From contig CANLBN010000008.1 in the NCBI GenBank assembly GCA_947488935.1, forward strand, positions 62,001 through 126,000: a stretch of 64,000 nt of DNA, read 5' to 3'. This DNA is from an uncultured Pseudomonadales bacterium. Its GTDB lineage: Bacteria; Pseudomonadota; Gammaproteobacteria; Pseudomonadales; Cellvibrionaceae. A model generated the notes under the pieces. The model worked only from the letters and a program-made list of their open reading frames with translations. It was not told the DNA's origin and searched no databases. Of the stretch, positions 53,395 through 62,962 are shown piece by piece. Within the stretch, counting starts at the first letter, position 1, and each line of letters starts with the position of its first letter. A program made the position numbers and the translations under genes.

Positions 53395-55278
53395 ATGCCT
53401 ACTATAGAACGTCTAAGTCCACGTCTTGCTAACCAAATTGCAGCGGGTGAGGTAGTTGAGCGCCCAGCATCTGTTATTAAAGAAGTATTAGAGAATAGCT
53501 TGGACGCCGGTGCTACACGTATTGAGATCGACGTGGAAGACGGAGGTATTAAATTAATGCGTATTCGTGATAATGGCAATGGCATTGATAAGCAGGATTT
53601 ATCCTTGGCGCTTGCGCGTCATGCCACCAGCAAAATTAAACTACTCGATGATCTTGAGGCTGTTGCAACACTGGGGTTTCGCGGGGAAGCGCTTGCGAGT
53701 ATTAGTTCAGTCTCTCGATTATTGTTAACGAGTAATAGCAGTGACTCTCATAATGGTTGGGTGGCGAAGACGGAAGGGCGCGATATGGTAGCTGAGATTT
53801 CTCCCGCACCACATCCAAGAGGCACAACGGTTGAGGTAAGGGATTTATTTTTTAATACCCCAGCGCGGCGTAAATTTTTGCGTACAGAAAAAACAGAATT
53901 CTCGCGTATTGATGATGTAGTCAAGCAACTTGCGCTTGCGCATTTTAAGGTTAGTTTTGAGTTGCGCCATAACCAGCGTGCTATACGCAGTTTTCGAGCA
54001 AGTGTGAATGAGGCAGATCGCGCCCGACGTGTTGCACAAATTTGTGGCCCTGCATTTATGGATAGTGCACTTGAGATAGATATCGAGCGCCATGGTTTGC
54101 GCTTGTGGGGGTGGGTGGCACTGCCTACGTTTTCGCGAAGTCAGGCAGACTTACAGCACTTTTATGTCAATGGTCGTGCGATTAAAGATCGCCTTGTGAG
54201 CCATGCGGTTAAAAAAGCCTATAGCGATGTATTGTTTCATGGGCGTCACCCCGCCTTTGTTTTATTTTTAGAAGTCGATCCGGCGACGGTTGATGTTAAT
54301 GTGCATCCAACAAAACACGAAGTCCGTTTTCGGGATCATCGCTCAGTACACGATTTTATTTTTAGTGGTTTGCATCATGCACTTGCTGATGTACGACCTG
54401 AGCGCCAAGTACAAGTTGAGCCCGCTGAAAATATTTTAAATAGAATACATAGTGCCAGTGGCGTAAATGATATAGAGACTTCACCCACACAACAAAAAGC
54501 CATGCCGCTTGCATCGAGTGAGTCAACTTTTTCTGATCCAAGTTCTAGTTCATCGGTAAATGCACAACCGCTTAGTGCTAATTTTTTCTCGAATCAATCG
54601 AGTCAAGCTCCTCAAGTTCGTGAAACGATGCAGTTTTATCAAGCTGCCGCTCAAGAGTCTCCTGCCAACAGTAATGTAGATGATAGCGCAGAAATTCCCC
54701 CATTAGGATTTGCTATTGCTCAACTCAAAGGCATTTATATCTTAGCCGAAAATGCCGACGGTTTAATAATGGTTGATATGCATGCCGCTCACGAGCGCGT
54801 TACCTACGAGCGAATGAAGCTGGAATTTGCTGAGAATGCTATTCAGCCTCAGCCATTGTTAGTGCCTATTACAATAGCGATGAGTGAAAAAGAAGTCGCT
54901 GGCGCAGAAACTCATATCGATACTTTTACTCAGTTAGGTTTTGTTATCGATAGTGCAGGGCCAGAGAGTTTATTGGTGCGACAAATTCCAGTGGCCCTTC
55001 AAAAAGCTAATGTCGAGCAATTAGTGCGCGATGTTTTATCTGATGTGATTGAGTACGGTACAAGCGATCGTATCCAGTTACATATTAATGAATTATTATC
55101 GACGATGGCATGTCATGGATCCGTGAGAGCTAATCGCAAACTAACGATTCCAGAAATGAATGCGTTGCTGCGTGATATGGAAATTACTGAGAGAAGTGGG
55201 CAGTGTAATCATGGCCGCCCAACCTTTATGCAATTCTCTCTCGGTGAGATTGATAAGTGGTTTATGCGCGGACAGTAA
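53395..55278 (+). CDS. mutL: DNA mismatch repair protein MutL
   Basis: MutL couples MutS mismatch recognition to strand incision and UvrD. The 627-residue product has the N-terminal GHKL ATPase with [25 protein letters not shown] (split: [10 protein letters not shown], then [14 protein letters not shown]), [13 protein letters not shown] and [10 protein letters not shown]. The middle has [13 protein letters not shown] disordered serine/glutamine-rich linker (about residues 345-430) precedes the dimerisation domain with [21 protein letters not shown] and [12 protein letters not shown]. It lacks the DQHAxExxxE endonuclease motif, as in E. coli-type MutL. The ATG at 53395 has a weak ribosome site. 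It ends 14 bp from the convergent TlpA gene. Confidence 0.97.
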   Translation: MPTIERLSPRLANQIAAGEVVERPASVIKEVLENSLDAGATRIEIDVEDGGIKLMRIRDNGNGIDKQDLSLALARHATSKIKLLDDLEAVATLGFRGEALASISSVSRLLLTSNSSDSHNGWVAKTEGRDMVAEISPAPHPRGTTVEVRDLFFNTPARRKFLRTEKTEFSRIDDVVKQLALAHFKVSFELRHNQRAIRSFRASVNEADRARRVAQICGPAFMDSALEIDIERHGLRLWGWVALPTFSRSQADLQHFYVNGRAIKDRLVSHAVKKAYSDVLFHGRHPAFVLFLEVDPATVDVNVHPTKHEVRFRDHRSVHDFIFSGLHHALADVRPERQVQVEPAENILNRIHSASGVNDIETSPTQQKAMPLASSESTFSDPSSSSSVNAQPLSANFFSNQSSQAPQVRETMQFYQAAAQESPANSNVDDSAEIPPLGFAIAQLKGIYILAENADGLIMVDMHAAHERVTYERMKLEFAENAIQPQPLLVPITIAMSEKEVAGAETHIDTFTQLGFVIDSAGPESLLVRQIPVALQKANVEQLVRDVLSDVIEYGTSDRIQLHINELLSTMACHGSVRANRKLTIPEMNALLRDMEITERSGQCNHGRPTFMQFSLGEIDKWFMRGQ

Positions 55279-55292
55279 TTCAAAATAGCAAA

Positions 55293-55799
55293 CTATTGCT
55301 CTTCTAATTTTTGATCAATTAATGCTTTTATCCATTTTTTATCGCGCTCTTGGAAACCTAAGTGGCGATAAAAAACTTCCCCCTTTCTATCAATTAAAAA
55401 TGCAGTCGGTAAGCCGCGCACATTATAGGCGCTTGGCATTTTACCTTGTGGGTCTAAAAGAATGGGGTAGTCAACGGGATAGTCTTTTAAAAAAGACAAT
55501 GCTTCTTTTATATCGGCATCCACATTAATTGCGATCACCTCGACGCCTTTATCTTTGTACTCGTTGCGTAATTTATTTAAAAACGGAAAGGATTGTCGAC
55601 AAGGACCACACCACGATGCCCAAAAGTCTAAATAAATAATTTTACCTTGATGATCTTTCAATCCGGATAACTTCCCGGGAGTGCTACCTATTAGTTGTGG
55701 TAGAGGGATATCAATTGCTTGTTCCTCGACATCGAGGGCGAGGGCATGCGTGTGATTGGTTAAAAGGATGAATGCTGCGAGTAAAAAATACTTTCTCAT
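55293..55799 (-). CDS. TlpA/ResA-like periplasmic thioredoxin
   Basis: A 168-residue secreted thioredoxin-fold protein: signal peptide (MRKYFLLAAFILLTNHTHALA), then a TlpA-type domain with YLDFWASWCGPCRQSFPFLN (active site WCGPC), VEVIAINVDAD, YPILLDPQGK and VRGLPTAFLID with the cis-proline. Such proteins keep periplasmic thiols reduced, for example for cytochrome c maturation or specific enzymes. The partner is unknown here. It converges on mutL and is followed on the same strand by nothing until mutL; upstream is a small zincin-like gene. Confidence 0.94.
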   Translation of the reverse strand: MRKYFLLAAFILLTNHTHALALDVEEQAIDIPLPQLIGSTPGKLSGLKDHQGKIIYLDFWASWCGPCRQSFPFLNKLRNEYKDKGVEVIAINVDADIKEALSFLKDYPVDYPILLDPQGKMPSAYNVRGLPTAFLIDRKGEVFYRHLGFQERDKKWIKALIDQKLEEQ

Positions 55800-55846
55800 A
55801 GGATGTTATTACTTTATTAGTGTTTTGCTGAAGGTTAATCAGGCCG

Positions 55847-56245
55847 CTAAGGCATGGAACAACGGCTAAGCATAGTTATGTTAAATTCATTAAGTTCGGG
55901 CATCAGTTTAGCGACATTTTTATCCAATAGGTATAAGCGTTGAGTGTTGTAGGCCAGCTTTTCTGACTGCTGTGAGCACTGAAAACTATTGACCAAGCCA
56001 CTGATGTTTTGATAGTGGTGAACCAATTCATGTAGCACAACTGATTCTCCGATGGGCGTAGTAATATCAATATTTTCAGACAAGTAAATGATTTTTTCTT
56101 GCCGGTTATAAACAGCATGCATTGTCCAGTTATATTTTTGTTGTAGCTCCTTGTGACTCATAACAACGACTGTGGGTGGTTCTTCTATCACCATCGATGT
56201 ATGAGTGTGCAGCCACTCTATAAGAACAATTAATAACATTTCCAT
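55847..56245 (-). CDS. Small zincin-like (DUF6647-type) protein
   Basis: A 132-residue product with the motif HELVHHYQN at about residues 72-80, the HExxH form of zinc metallopeptidases. An N-terminal hydrophobic stretch (MEMLLIVLIEWL) may be a short signal or helix. Downstream are a possible third ligand region (CSQQSEKLAYNTQRLYL, with Glu) and a Cys-rich end (LSRCSMP). It resembles the DUF6647 group; function unknown. It lies 47 bp upstream of the thioredoxin gene on the same strand and may be co-transcribed with it. The next 244 bases toward ettA hold no supported gene. Confidence 0.65.
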   Translation of the reverse strand: MEMLLIVLIEWLHTHTSMVIEEPPTVVVMSHKELQQKYNWTMHAVYNRQEKIIYLSENIDITTPIGESVVLHELVHHYQNISGLVNSFQCSQQSEKLAYNTQRLYLLDKNVAKLMPELNEFNITMLSRCSMP

Positions 56246-56489
56246 TATGACTCCTGCTTCATCGTATCTCGATGTGGTGGATTACTTAACGGTATTTTGT
56301 GGATGGTACTGTCTTAATTATATGCTAGAACTCTACTTGCCAGTGTTGTTGAGGCCGGTGCTTTTTTGGCTGCATTATTGCCAAGATAAACCGTCTATTT
56401 TGTCAGTAGGTTTATCTTGGTGTATTTGCATCTGCTCGTACTGAGTTAATGTCTCTTTCTTAAGTTTTAACGTTTATATTCAAAAAATA

Positions 56490-58154
56490 TTAAGCTTTGA
56501 TGGGTTTATAACGCATACGTTCAGGTCTTGCTTTGTCACCTTTACGGGCTAATAAATCTTCGTGATACTCGGTGTAATTGCCTTCAAAGAACACAACTTC
56601 GCTGTCGCCTTCATAAGCTAATATATGCGTTGCTATGCGGTCAAGAAACCAGCGGTCATGTGAGATGACCAGTGCGCATCCCGGAAAGTTTAATAGTGCG
56701 TCTTCTAGTGCGCGCAATGTCTCTATATCGAGATCATTCGAGGGTTCATCGAGTAAAAGTACGTTTGCGCCTTGTTTGAGAGTATTGGCCAAGTGTAGGC
56801 GACCGCGTTCACCACCGGATAAATCGCCCACACGCTTTTGTTGGTCTGAGCCTTTAAAATTAAAGCGACCTACATAGGAGCGCGATTGCACCTCGTAGTT
56901 GCCAATGGTAATAATATCGGCTCCACCTGAGATTGCCTCCCATACACTTTGGTTATCGTCGAGGTTCTCGCGGCCTTGTTCAACGTAGGCAATTTTGACG
57001 GTGTCGCCAAAAACAATGTCGCCGCTATCGGGTTTTTCGTCGCCATTGATCATGCGAAATAGCGTTGATTTACCGGCACCATTACCGCCCACAATACCCA
57101 CAATAGCCCCTTTAGGGATATTAAAATTCAAGTTGTCGAGCAGTAAGCGGTCATTATAGCTTTTGCAGACATTATGAAATTCAATGACCTTGTCGCCTAA
57201 GCGTTCGCCAGGCGGGATATAAATCTCATTGGTTTCGTTACGTGTTTGAAATTCTTGCGATTGCATTTCATCAAATCGCTGCAAGCGTGCTTTGTTTTTG
57301 GCTTGCCTGCCTTTAGGGTTTTGGCGCACCCATTCGAGCTCGGCCTTAATGGCCTTTTGTCGAGAGGCCTCTGTGCGCGATTCCTGTGCAAGGCGCGCTT
57401 CTTTGTTTTCGAGCCATGTCGAATAATTACCCTCGTAAGGGATACCGTGACCACGATCTAATTCAAGAATCCAGCCTGCGGCGTTGTCGAGAAAGTAGCG
57501 GTCGTGAGTAATGGCGACCACAGTGCCGTTAAAGTCTTGTAAAAACCGCTCCAACCAAAAAACCGATTCTGCATCCAAGTGGTTAGTGGGTTCGTCGAGT
57601 AAGAGCATGTCTGGTTTTGAAAGGAGTAGTCTACACAGTGCAACGCGGCGCTTTTCACCGCCCGATAGTTTGCTGACATCAGCATCCCATGGCGGTAGGC
57701 GCAGCGAGTCAGCGGCTTGTTCTAGTTTATTGTCGAGATTGTGGGCATCCCACGCCTGGATAATATCTTCAAAGCGACCTTGTTTTTTGGCGAGTTCGTC
57801 AAAGTCAGCATCGGGCTCGGCATAGTCGGCGTAAACCTGCTCAAGTCCTGCAAGGGCATCAAGGGCTTCACGCACACCATCTTCTACATTGCCACGAACA
57901 TCTTTGGCTTCATCGAGTTGTGGCTCTTGGGGCAAATAGCCGACTTTGATGTCCGGCATTGGGCGTGCTTCGCCATTATAGTCCGTATCAATACCCGCCA
58001 TAATACGCAGCAAGGTAGATTTCCCTGAGCCATTGAGGCCAAGTACACCAATTTTTGCACCAGGGAAAAACGACAGTGATATATTTTTAAGAATTTCACG
58101 TTTAGGTGGGACAACTTTACCAACGCGGTTCATTGTATAAACGTACTGTGCCAT
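56490..58154 (-). CDS. ettA: Energy-dependent translational throttle protein EttA (ABC-F)
   Basis: EttA is an ABC-F ATPase that binds the ribosomal E site and gates the first elongation steps according to the ATP/ADP ratio. The product is 554 residues (E. coli 555). It has two ABC cassettes: Walker A GLNGSGKSTLLR and GGNGAGKSTLFR, signatures LSGGEKRRVALCRLLLS and LSGGERGRLHLA, and Walker B LLLDEPTNHLD and LLLDEPSNDLD. The inter-domain linker and YIPPGERLGD are typical. No transmembrane domains. ATG at 58154. It is divergent from glyA. Confidence 0.97.
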   Translation of the reverse strand: MAQYVYTMNRVGKVVPPKREILKNISLSFFPGAKIGVLGLNGSGKSTLLRIMAGIDTDYNGEARPMPDIKVGYLPQEPQLDEAKDVRGNVEDGVREALDALAGLEQVYADYAEPDADFDELAKKQGRFEDIIQAWDAHNLDNKLEQAADSLRLPPWDADVSKLSGGEKRRVALCRLLLSKPDMLLLDEPTNHLDAESVFWLERFLQDFNGTVVAITHDRYFLDNAAGWILELDRGHGIPYEGNYSTWLENKEARLAQESRTEASRQKAIKAELEWVRQNPKGRQAKNKARLQRFDEMQSQEFQTRNETNEIYIPPGERLGDKVIEFHNVCKSYNDRLLLDNLNFNIPKGAIVGIVGGNGAGKSTLFRMINGDEKPDSGDIVFGDTVKIAYVEQGRENLDDNQSVWEAISGGADIITIGNYEVQSRSYVGRFNFKGSDQQKRVGDLSGGERGRLHLANTLKQGANVLLLDEPSNDLDIETLRALEDALLNFPGCALVISHDRWFLDRIATHILAYEGDSEVVFFEGNYTEYHEDLLARKGDKARPERMRYKPIKA

Positions 58155-58480
58155 AAAAATTAACTACCTTTAAATCAGAAGGGTTGGGTTTAATAGGACC
58201 TAAATGTATAGGTGCCGTAAATAACGGTCTTTAATGGGCATGATTATACGCGAAAGTCGTTATTGTCATTATAAATTGGTGATTTTATTCGACTTTTAAT
58301 TAAATGAAATAATTGCTATAAATTTCATATGGGCTTTGGGTTTACCTTCGTGTAGAATTCGGTCAGTTTTTCATATTTAGCCAAAATGGCACCTATTATT
58401 CATTTAGGTTAATGAAGGCAAATTCACAGTAAGCACTCTTACTATTTTTGAGAGAGCATAATAAGAGAGTAATAAAACTT
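58155..58480. promoter_or_regulatory. Divergent ettA/glyA promoter region
   Basis: A 326-base A+T-rich gap that must hold the promoters of both genes. I found no riboswitch-like structure or strong palindrome. The sequence near 58462-58468 (GAGAG) may serve as a weak ribosome site for glyA. Confidence 0.4.
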
Positions 58481-59743
58481 ATGTTTGATAAATCACAAAC
58501 TATTGAATCATTCGACCCTGAATTGTCATCATCTATCAAGTCAGAAGAGCGTCGTCAGGAAGAGCATATTGAATTAATTGCCTCTGAGAATTACACCAGT
58601 CCTATGGTCATGGAAGCTCAGGGTACTAAGCTGACTAATAAGTATGCCGAGGGTTACCCAGGTAAGCGCTACTACGGTGGCTGTGAATATGTCGATAAAG
58701 CCGAAACTCTTGCGATTGATCGCGCTAAAGAGCTATTTGGAGCCGATTACGCCAACGTACAGCCGCATTCTGGCTCGCAAGCTAACGCAGCGGTATTTTT
58801 AGCCTTGTGTGAGCCAGGCGACACAGTGCTTGGCTTTAGCTTAGCGCACGGTGGACACTTAACTCACGGTTCGCATGTGAGTTTTTCGGGTAAATTGTAC
58901 AATGCCGTACAGTATGGTTTAAACCCAGAAACGGGTGAGATCGACTATGAAGAAGTTGAGCGTTTAGCGCTTGAGCATAAGCCAAAAATGATTATTGCGG
59001 GCTTCTCTGCATACTCGCAAATAATGGATTGGCAGCGTTTTCGCGATATCGCCGATAAAGTAGGTGCTTATTTATTAGTGGATATGGCGCACGTTGCAGG
59101 CCTAGTGGCAGCAGGTGTTTACCCAAGCCCTGTACAAATTGCCGATGTAACCACCTCGACTACCCACAAAACTTTACGCGGCCCACGTGGCGGTATTATT
59201 CTAGCGAAAGCTAACCCCGAGATTGAGAAGAAGCTGAATTCAGCGGTATTCCCAGGTGGCCAAGGTGGCCCATTAATGCATATCATTGCAGCAAAAGCGG
59301 TTAGCTTTAAAGAGGCGATGAGTAACGATTTTAAAGCCTACCAAAAGCAAGTCGTTGTTAATGCGAAGGCAGTTGCTAAAACCTTTATGGAACGCGGCAT
59401 TAAAATCGTCTCTAACGGTACTGAAAATCACTTAATGCTTGTTGATCTAATTGGCAAAGAGTACTCAGGTAAAGATGCTGACGCAGCCTTAGGTGCGGCT
59501 AATATTACCGTTAATAAAAACTCGGTACCTAATGATCCGCGTTCACCGTTTGTTACCTCTGGTCTACGTATCGGTACGCCAGCAGTGACTACTCGTGGCT
59601 TTAACGAAGAAGATTGTATTGAACTGACCCACTGGATGTGTGATGTACTCGAATCTTTAGAAAATGGTAATTCTGAAACTGTTATCGAAGAAGTAAAAGC
59701 AAAAGTACTGGAAATATGTGCTAGATATCCTGTGTATGCTTAA
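58481..59743 (+). CDS. glyA: Serine hydroxymethyltransferase
   Basis: GlyA converts serine and tetrahydrofolate to glycine and methylene-THF, feeding one-carbon metabolism and linking to gcv and sdaA in this window. The product from ATG 58481 is 420 residues (E. coli 417), starting [15 protein letters not shown]. It has [19 protein letters not shown] (split motif IELIASENY), [35 protein letters not shown] and the PLP-lysine site [19 protein letters not shown] further upstream at 58448 would add 11 non-family residues. Two perfect hairpins follow the stop. Confidence 0.97.
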   Translation: MFDKSQTIESFDPELSSSIKSEERRQEEHIELIASENYTSPMVMEAQGTKLTNKYAEGYPGKRYYGGCEYVDKAETLAIDRAKELFGADYANVQPHSGSQANAAVFLALCEPGDTVLGFSLAHGGHLTHGSHVSFSGKLYNAVQYGLNPETGEIDYEEVERLALEHKPKMIIAGFSAYSQIMDWQRFRDIADKVGAYLLVDMAHVAGLVAAGVYPSPVQIADVTTSTTHKTLRGPRGGIILAKANPEIEKKLNSAVFPGGQGGPLMHIIAAKAVSFKEAMSNDFKAYQKQVVVNAKAVAKTFMERGIKIVSNGTENHLMLVDLIGKEYSGKDADAALGAANITVNKNSVPNDPRSPFVTSGLRIGTPAVTTRGFNEEDCIELTHWMCDVLESLENGNSETVIEEVKAKVLEICARYPVYA

Positions 59744-60144
59744 TCTCTACAGCTCAAGTAAGTGTTTACTTACTTGAGCGCCATTAGGCAACGACTGTTA
59801 TCAGTAATTTAATGAGAGTCGTTGCCAATTTATCCTTAATTCCTTCCCTTATAGTCTTCTGGCTAGCCACATTTAGTTACCATATTTTTTCTATCGTACA
59901 TTAGACTTATCTCTATATCCTTTTTTCTGAATATGGGTCTATACTAAAGTGAATATACCTTATGTTTTACCTTGCATACTGTGCAGGCCGGTCATTTTTC
60001 TATAAGTTAGGATATGTTTAATGTTGTGTATCTAAGTGAAATGATTTGTTGATGTCACAGAATGTGTAAAAAGGATCGTATTTTTTGCACCTGTATAGAG
60101 CCAAGCGCCGTCAAAAAAATATAAAGTGGAGCAGAAAGGCTTCC
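59744..60144. other. Intergenic region after glyA with two hairpins
   Basis: No gene is supported. GCTCAAGTAAGT (59752-59763) pairs with ACTTACTTGAGC (59768-59779) around GTTT. GGCAACGACT (59787-59796) pairs with AGTCGTTGCC (59817-59826) around 20 bases. Neither is followed by a good T-run, so they may act as transcript ends with Rho or as mRNA stabilisers. The rest is A+T-rich. Confidence 0.5.
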
Positions 60145-62277
60145 ATGTGTGCTCGTGCTAGGAGTAAAGCCTTTGAAGTGCCCTCTATTGAAGGCCGGTT
60201 TCTGGAATTGATGAATGCCAGCGCGCAGGGAGTGCTAATTCAATCTTACGACTCTTACCCCTTGTATGTTAATCAAACCTTTGCAGATAGCTTAGGCTAT
60301 TCTGTTGCTGATTTAATGAATTCAGCGTCTCTAAATTATTTATACAGTATTAATGAATCCCTAAAATTACAAACATACTTTAAAAGGACTGCCTTTAACG
60401 GTACCTCTAAAAAAACGTCGGGTTTTTGCGAAATTGAAGCTAAGCATAAGCTCGGCTTCGATATCATTCTTCACTATTCTATTAGTCATATTAAATGGTT
60501 AGGCAAGCCTGCGTTGTTAATCTTCTCAACGGATGTTACTGAAAGAAATCTATCTCGCCGAGCGTTGTCATTGAGTGAAGAACGTTTTCGTGACTTTGCA
60601 GAAAGCGCGACGGATTGGTGCTGGGAGCTAGATATACAGCTTCGAGTGGTATTTGTATCAAATAATTTTGAAAGAATTGCGGGCTTTAAAAAAAGAACGA
60701 TTCTTGGCAAGACTTATCTAGATTTTATTAAATACCATTTTCCTGATGTTTGGCTTAGTGATGAGCAAGTAGCATTATCAAACAAGTTTCAGGCACTTTT
60801 GCGTAAAGGCACAGAGTTTACTAATTTTGAATATTTTTGGTTTGCTCCCGATGGTAGAATTTTGGATATTCGTTGTAGTGGTAAGCCTATTTTTGATGAA
60901 TCTGGTCATTGTAAAGGCTACCGTGGAGCGGTGTGTGATATTAGTGAAGAAAAGAGGTTGTCGGAGCAGTTAAGTTTTTATGCAGCCTATGACTCCTTAA
61001 CGCATTTATCAAATAGGCGGCATTTTGATTCCAAGCTTAGTCTTGCAATCGATGATGCCATTATTGACAACAATGAGCATGTTTTGGTGTTCATGGATTT
61101 AGATCATTTTAAAATTGTAAATGATGCTTGTGGGCATGCCGCTGGGGACGAGCTTCTCCAGCAAATTGCGAATATGTTGTGTGAGGTGTTTGGCGACAGA
61201 GAGTTTATAGGGCGCCTTGGAGGTGATGAGTTTGCGGCTCTTATTCGTGGTAGCAGTATTGATCAGGCACTTAAAATAACGTCAGAGTTACATGAAAAAA
61301 TCAGCCAGTTTAAATTCATCTGGGAAGGGAAAGCATTCGTTGTTGGTGTGAGTGTTGGTGTCATTAGTGTTAATCGGGAGACTGAAAGCGTATCGTCGCT
61401 ACTGCAAAATGTTGACAGTGCTTGTTATATTGCTAAAGAAACGGGTCGTAACAGGACACATGTTTTTTCAGAAGAAGATGATGATTTGCTCAAGCGTAGA
61501 GGAGAAATGCATTGGGCAGGCCGTATCACACAGGCTCTAGAGCGAGATGATTTCACCTTGCATGCTCAGCAAATTTCATCAATCAATGAATATGAGTTCC
61601 CATCCTATGAATTATTAATTCGTATGAAAGAAGGTGATGGATTAATAACGCCTAACTTATTTTTGCCAGCTGCTGAGCGTTTTGATCTATCCATTAATAT
61701 TGATAAGTGGGTAGTGAAAACAGCGTTCAAATGGTTTTCTTTACGTCCGGCTATCCTGTCAAATCTTCAGTGTGTTTTTATTAATCTTTCAGGTAAAACC
61801 GTTGGGCAAAAAATCTTTTTAGACTATGTTATTAATATGTTTAATGAGTATAAAATTCCACCAGAAAAAATATGCTTTGAAATTACCGAGACAACGGCTA
61901 TATCAAACTTATCCGAGGCTGTTAATTTTATTAACGATCTAAAGAGTATCGGCTGTTATTTTGCTATTGATGACTTTGGCAGTGGTGTTGCCTCCTTTTC
62001 CTATTTAAAAAACCTGCCTGTTGACTACTTGAAAATCGATGGAGTTTTCATTCGAGATATTTGCACCAATGAAGTTAATTTGGCTATGGTTAAATCCATT
62101 AACGATATCAGCCATGTTATGGGTAAAAAAACCATTGCTGAATTTGTGGAAGACGATTCTACGTTTGCGATGTTGCGAAATATGGGTGTTGATTATGCAC
62201 AAGGCTATGCGCTTGGACGCCCGCTGCCGCTAGAGAATATAGATACTGCCCCTCCTTTTGCTAAATCTAATGTTTGA
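60145..62277 (+). CDS. PAS-PAS-GGDEF-EAL c-di-GMP protein
   Basis: A 710-residue cytosolic sensor. Two PAS domains occupy residues about 10-270 (QGVLIQSYDSYPLYVNQTFA; then FAESATDWCWELDIQLRVVF with a PAC tail). The GGDEF domain has the intact loop RLGGDEF near residue 358 and no RxxD site. The EAL domain reads YELLIRM (about residue 487) and keeps FEITETTAI, IDDFGSGVASFSYL and LKIDGVFI, so phosphodiesterase activity is possible. I chose ATG 60145 with AAGG five bases upstream; a start at 60085 would add a basic 20-residue stretch with no ribosome site. It sits between glyA and nrdR, which are usually adjacent in relatives. Confidence 0.92.
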   Translation: MCARARSKAFEVPSIEGRFLELMNASAQGVLIQSYDSYPLYVNQTFADSLGYSVADLMNSASLNYLYSINESLKLQTYFKRTAFNGTSKKTSGFCEIEAKHKLGFDIILHYSISHIKWLGKPALLIFSTDVTERNLSRRALSLSEERFRDFAESATDWCWELDIQLRVVFVSNNFERIAGFKKRTILGKTYLDFIKYHFPDVWLSDEQVALSNKFQALLRKGTEFTNFEYFWFAPDGRILDIRCSGKPIFDESGHCKGYRGAVCDISEEKRLSEQLSFYAAYDSLTHLSNRRHFDSKLSLAIDDAIIDNNEHVLVFMDLDHFKIVNDACGHAAGDELLQQIANMLCEVFGDREFIGRLGGDEFAALIRGSSIDQALKITSELHEKISQFKFIWEGKAFVVGVSVGVISVNRETESVSSLLQNVDSACYIAKETGRNRTHVFSEEDDDLLKRRGEMHWAGRITQALERDDFTLHAQQISSINEYEFPSYELLIRMKEGDGLITPNLFLPAAERFDLSINIDKWVVKTAFKWFSLRPAILSNLQCVFINLSGKTVGQKIFLDYVINMFNEYKIPPEKICFEITETTAISNLSEAVNFINDLKSIGCYFAIDDFGSGVASFSYLKNLPVDYLKIDGVFIRDICTNEVNLAMVKSINDISHVMGKKTIAEFVEDDSTFAMLRNMGVDYAQGYALGRPLPLENIDTAPPFAKSNV

Positions 62278-62414
62278 TCCCAGTCTTTAATCGAAGTGCC
62301 CTGACAAGTGAATAGCCATTGGTGATGTAAAATCTTGCTTTATGCACCATTGCATACAGCATATTTTCATCGATATTATGGTAGTATGCGCCTTTTATTT
62401 TTGCGGGTTTATGT

Positions 62415-62885
62415 ATGCATTGTCCTTTTTGTAGTGATGAAGATACTAAAGTCATTGACTCTCGTTTGGTCGCTGGAGGTAATCAAGTGCGAAGGCGTCG
62501 CGAGTGTATTGCTTGTCATGAGCGCTATACTACGTACGAAATAGCAGAATTACTGATGCCTCGCGTTATTAAGCAGGATGGCTCGCGAGAACCCTTTGAC
62601 GAGAACAAGCTACGCGCGGGCTTTAATCGGGCATTAGAGAAACGTCCAGTGAGTACCGAGGCGGTTGAATCTGCGCTTGATCAAATCAAGCACTTTTTGC
62701 AAAGTACGGGGGAGAGAGAAATCCTTGCACGGGCTATAGGTGAAAAAGTGATGGCCCAATTACAGCAATTGGATGAAGTTGCTTTTGTACGGTTTGCCTC
62801 GGTCTATCGCCGTTTTACAGATATTAGCGAATTCAAAGATGAAATTGATCGATTGCAACAGCAATTGCCTGATCAACGCGATTAG
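62415..62885 (+). CDS. nrdR: Transcriptional repressor NrdR
   Basis: NrdR represses ribonucleotide reductase genes and senses ATP/dATP through its ATP-cone. The 156-residue product begins [17 protein letters not shown], with zinc-ribbon cysteines CPFC and [12 protein letters not shown], followed by the ATP-cone ([20 protein letters not shown]). Length and motifs are standard. ATG at 62415. It is followed 77 bp later by ribD, the widely conserved nrdR-ribD order. Confidence 0.97.
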   Translation: MHCPFCSDEDTKVIDSRLVAGGNQVRRRRECIACHERYTTYEIAELLMPRVIKQDGSREPFDENKLRAGFNRALEKRPVSTEAVESALDQIKHFLQSTGEREILARAIGEKVMAQLQQLDEVAFVRFASVYRRFTDISEFKDEIDRLQQQLPDQRD

Positions 62886-62962
62886 TTTTAATTCGGCCCA
62901 TAAAATACTCGGTACATTCCAATCGCATTTACTATCATTAATAAACCGAATCTGGCTCACCT

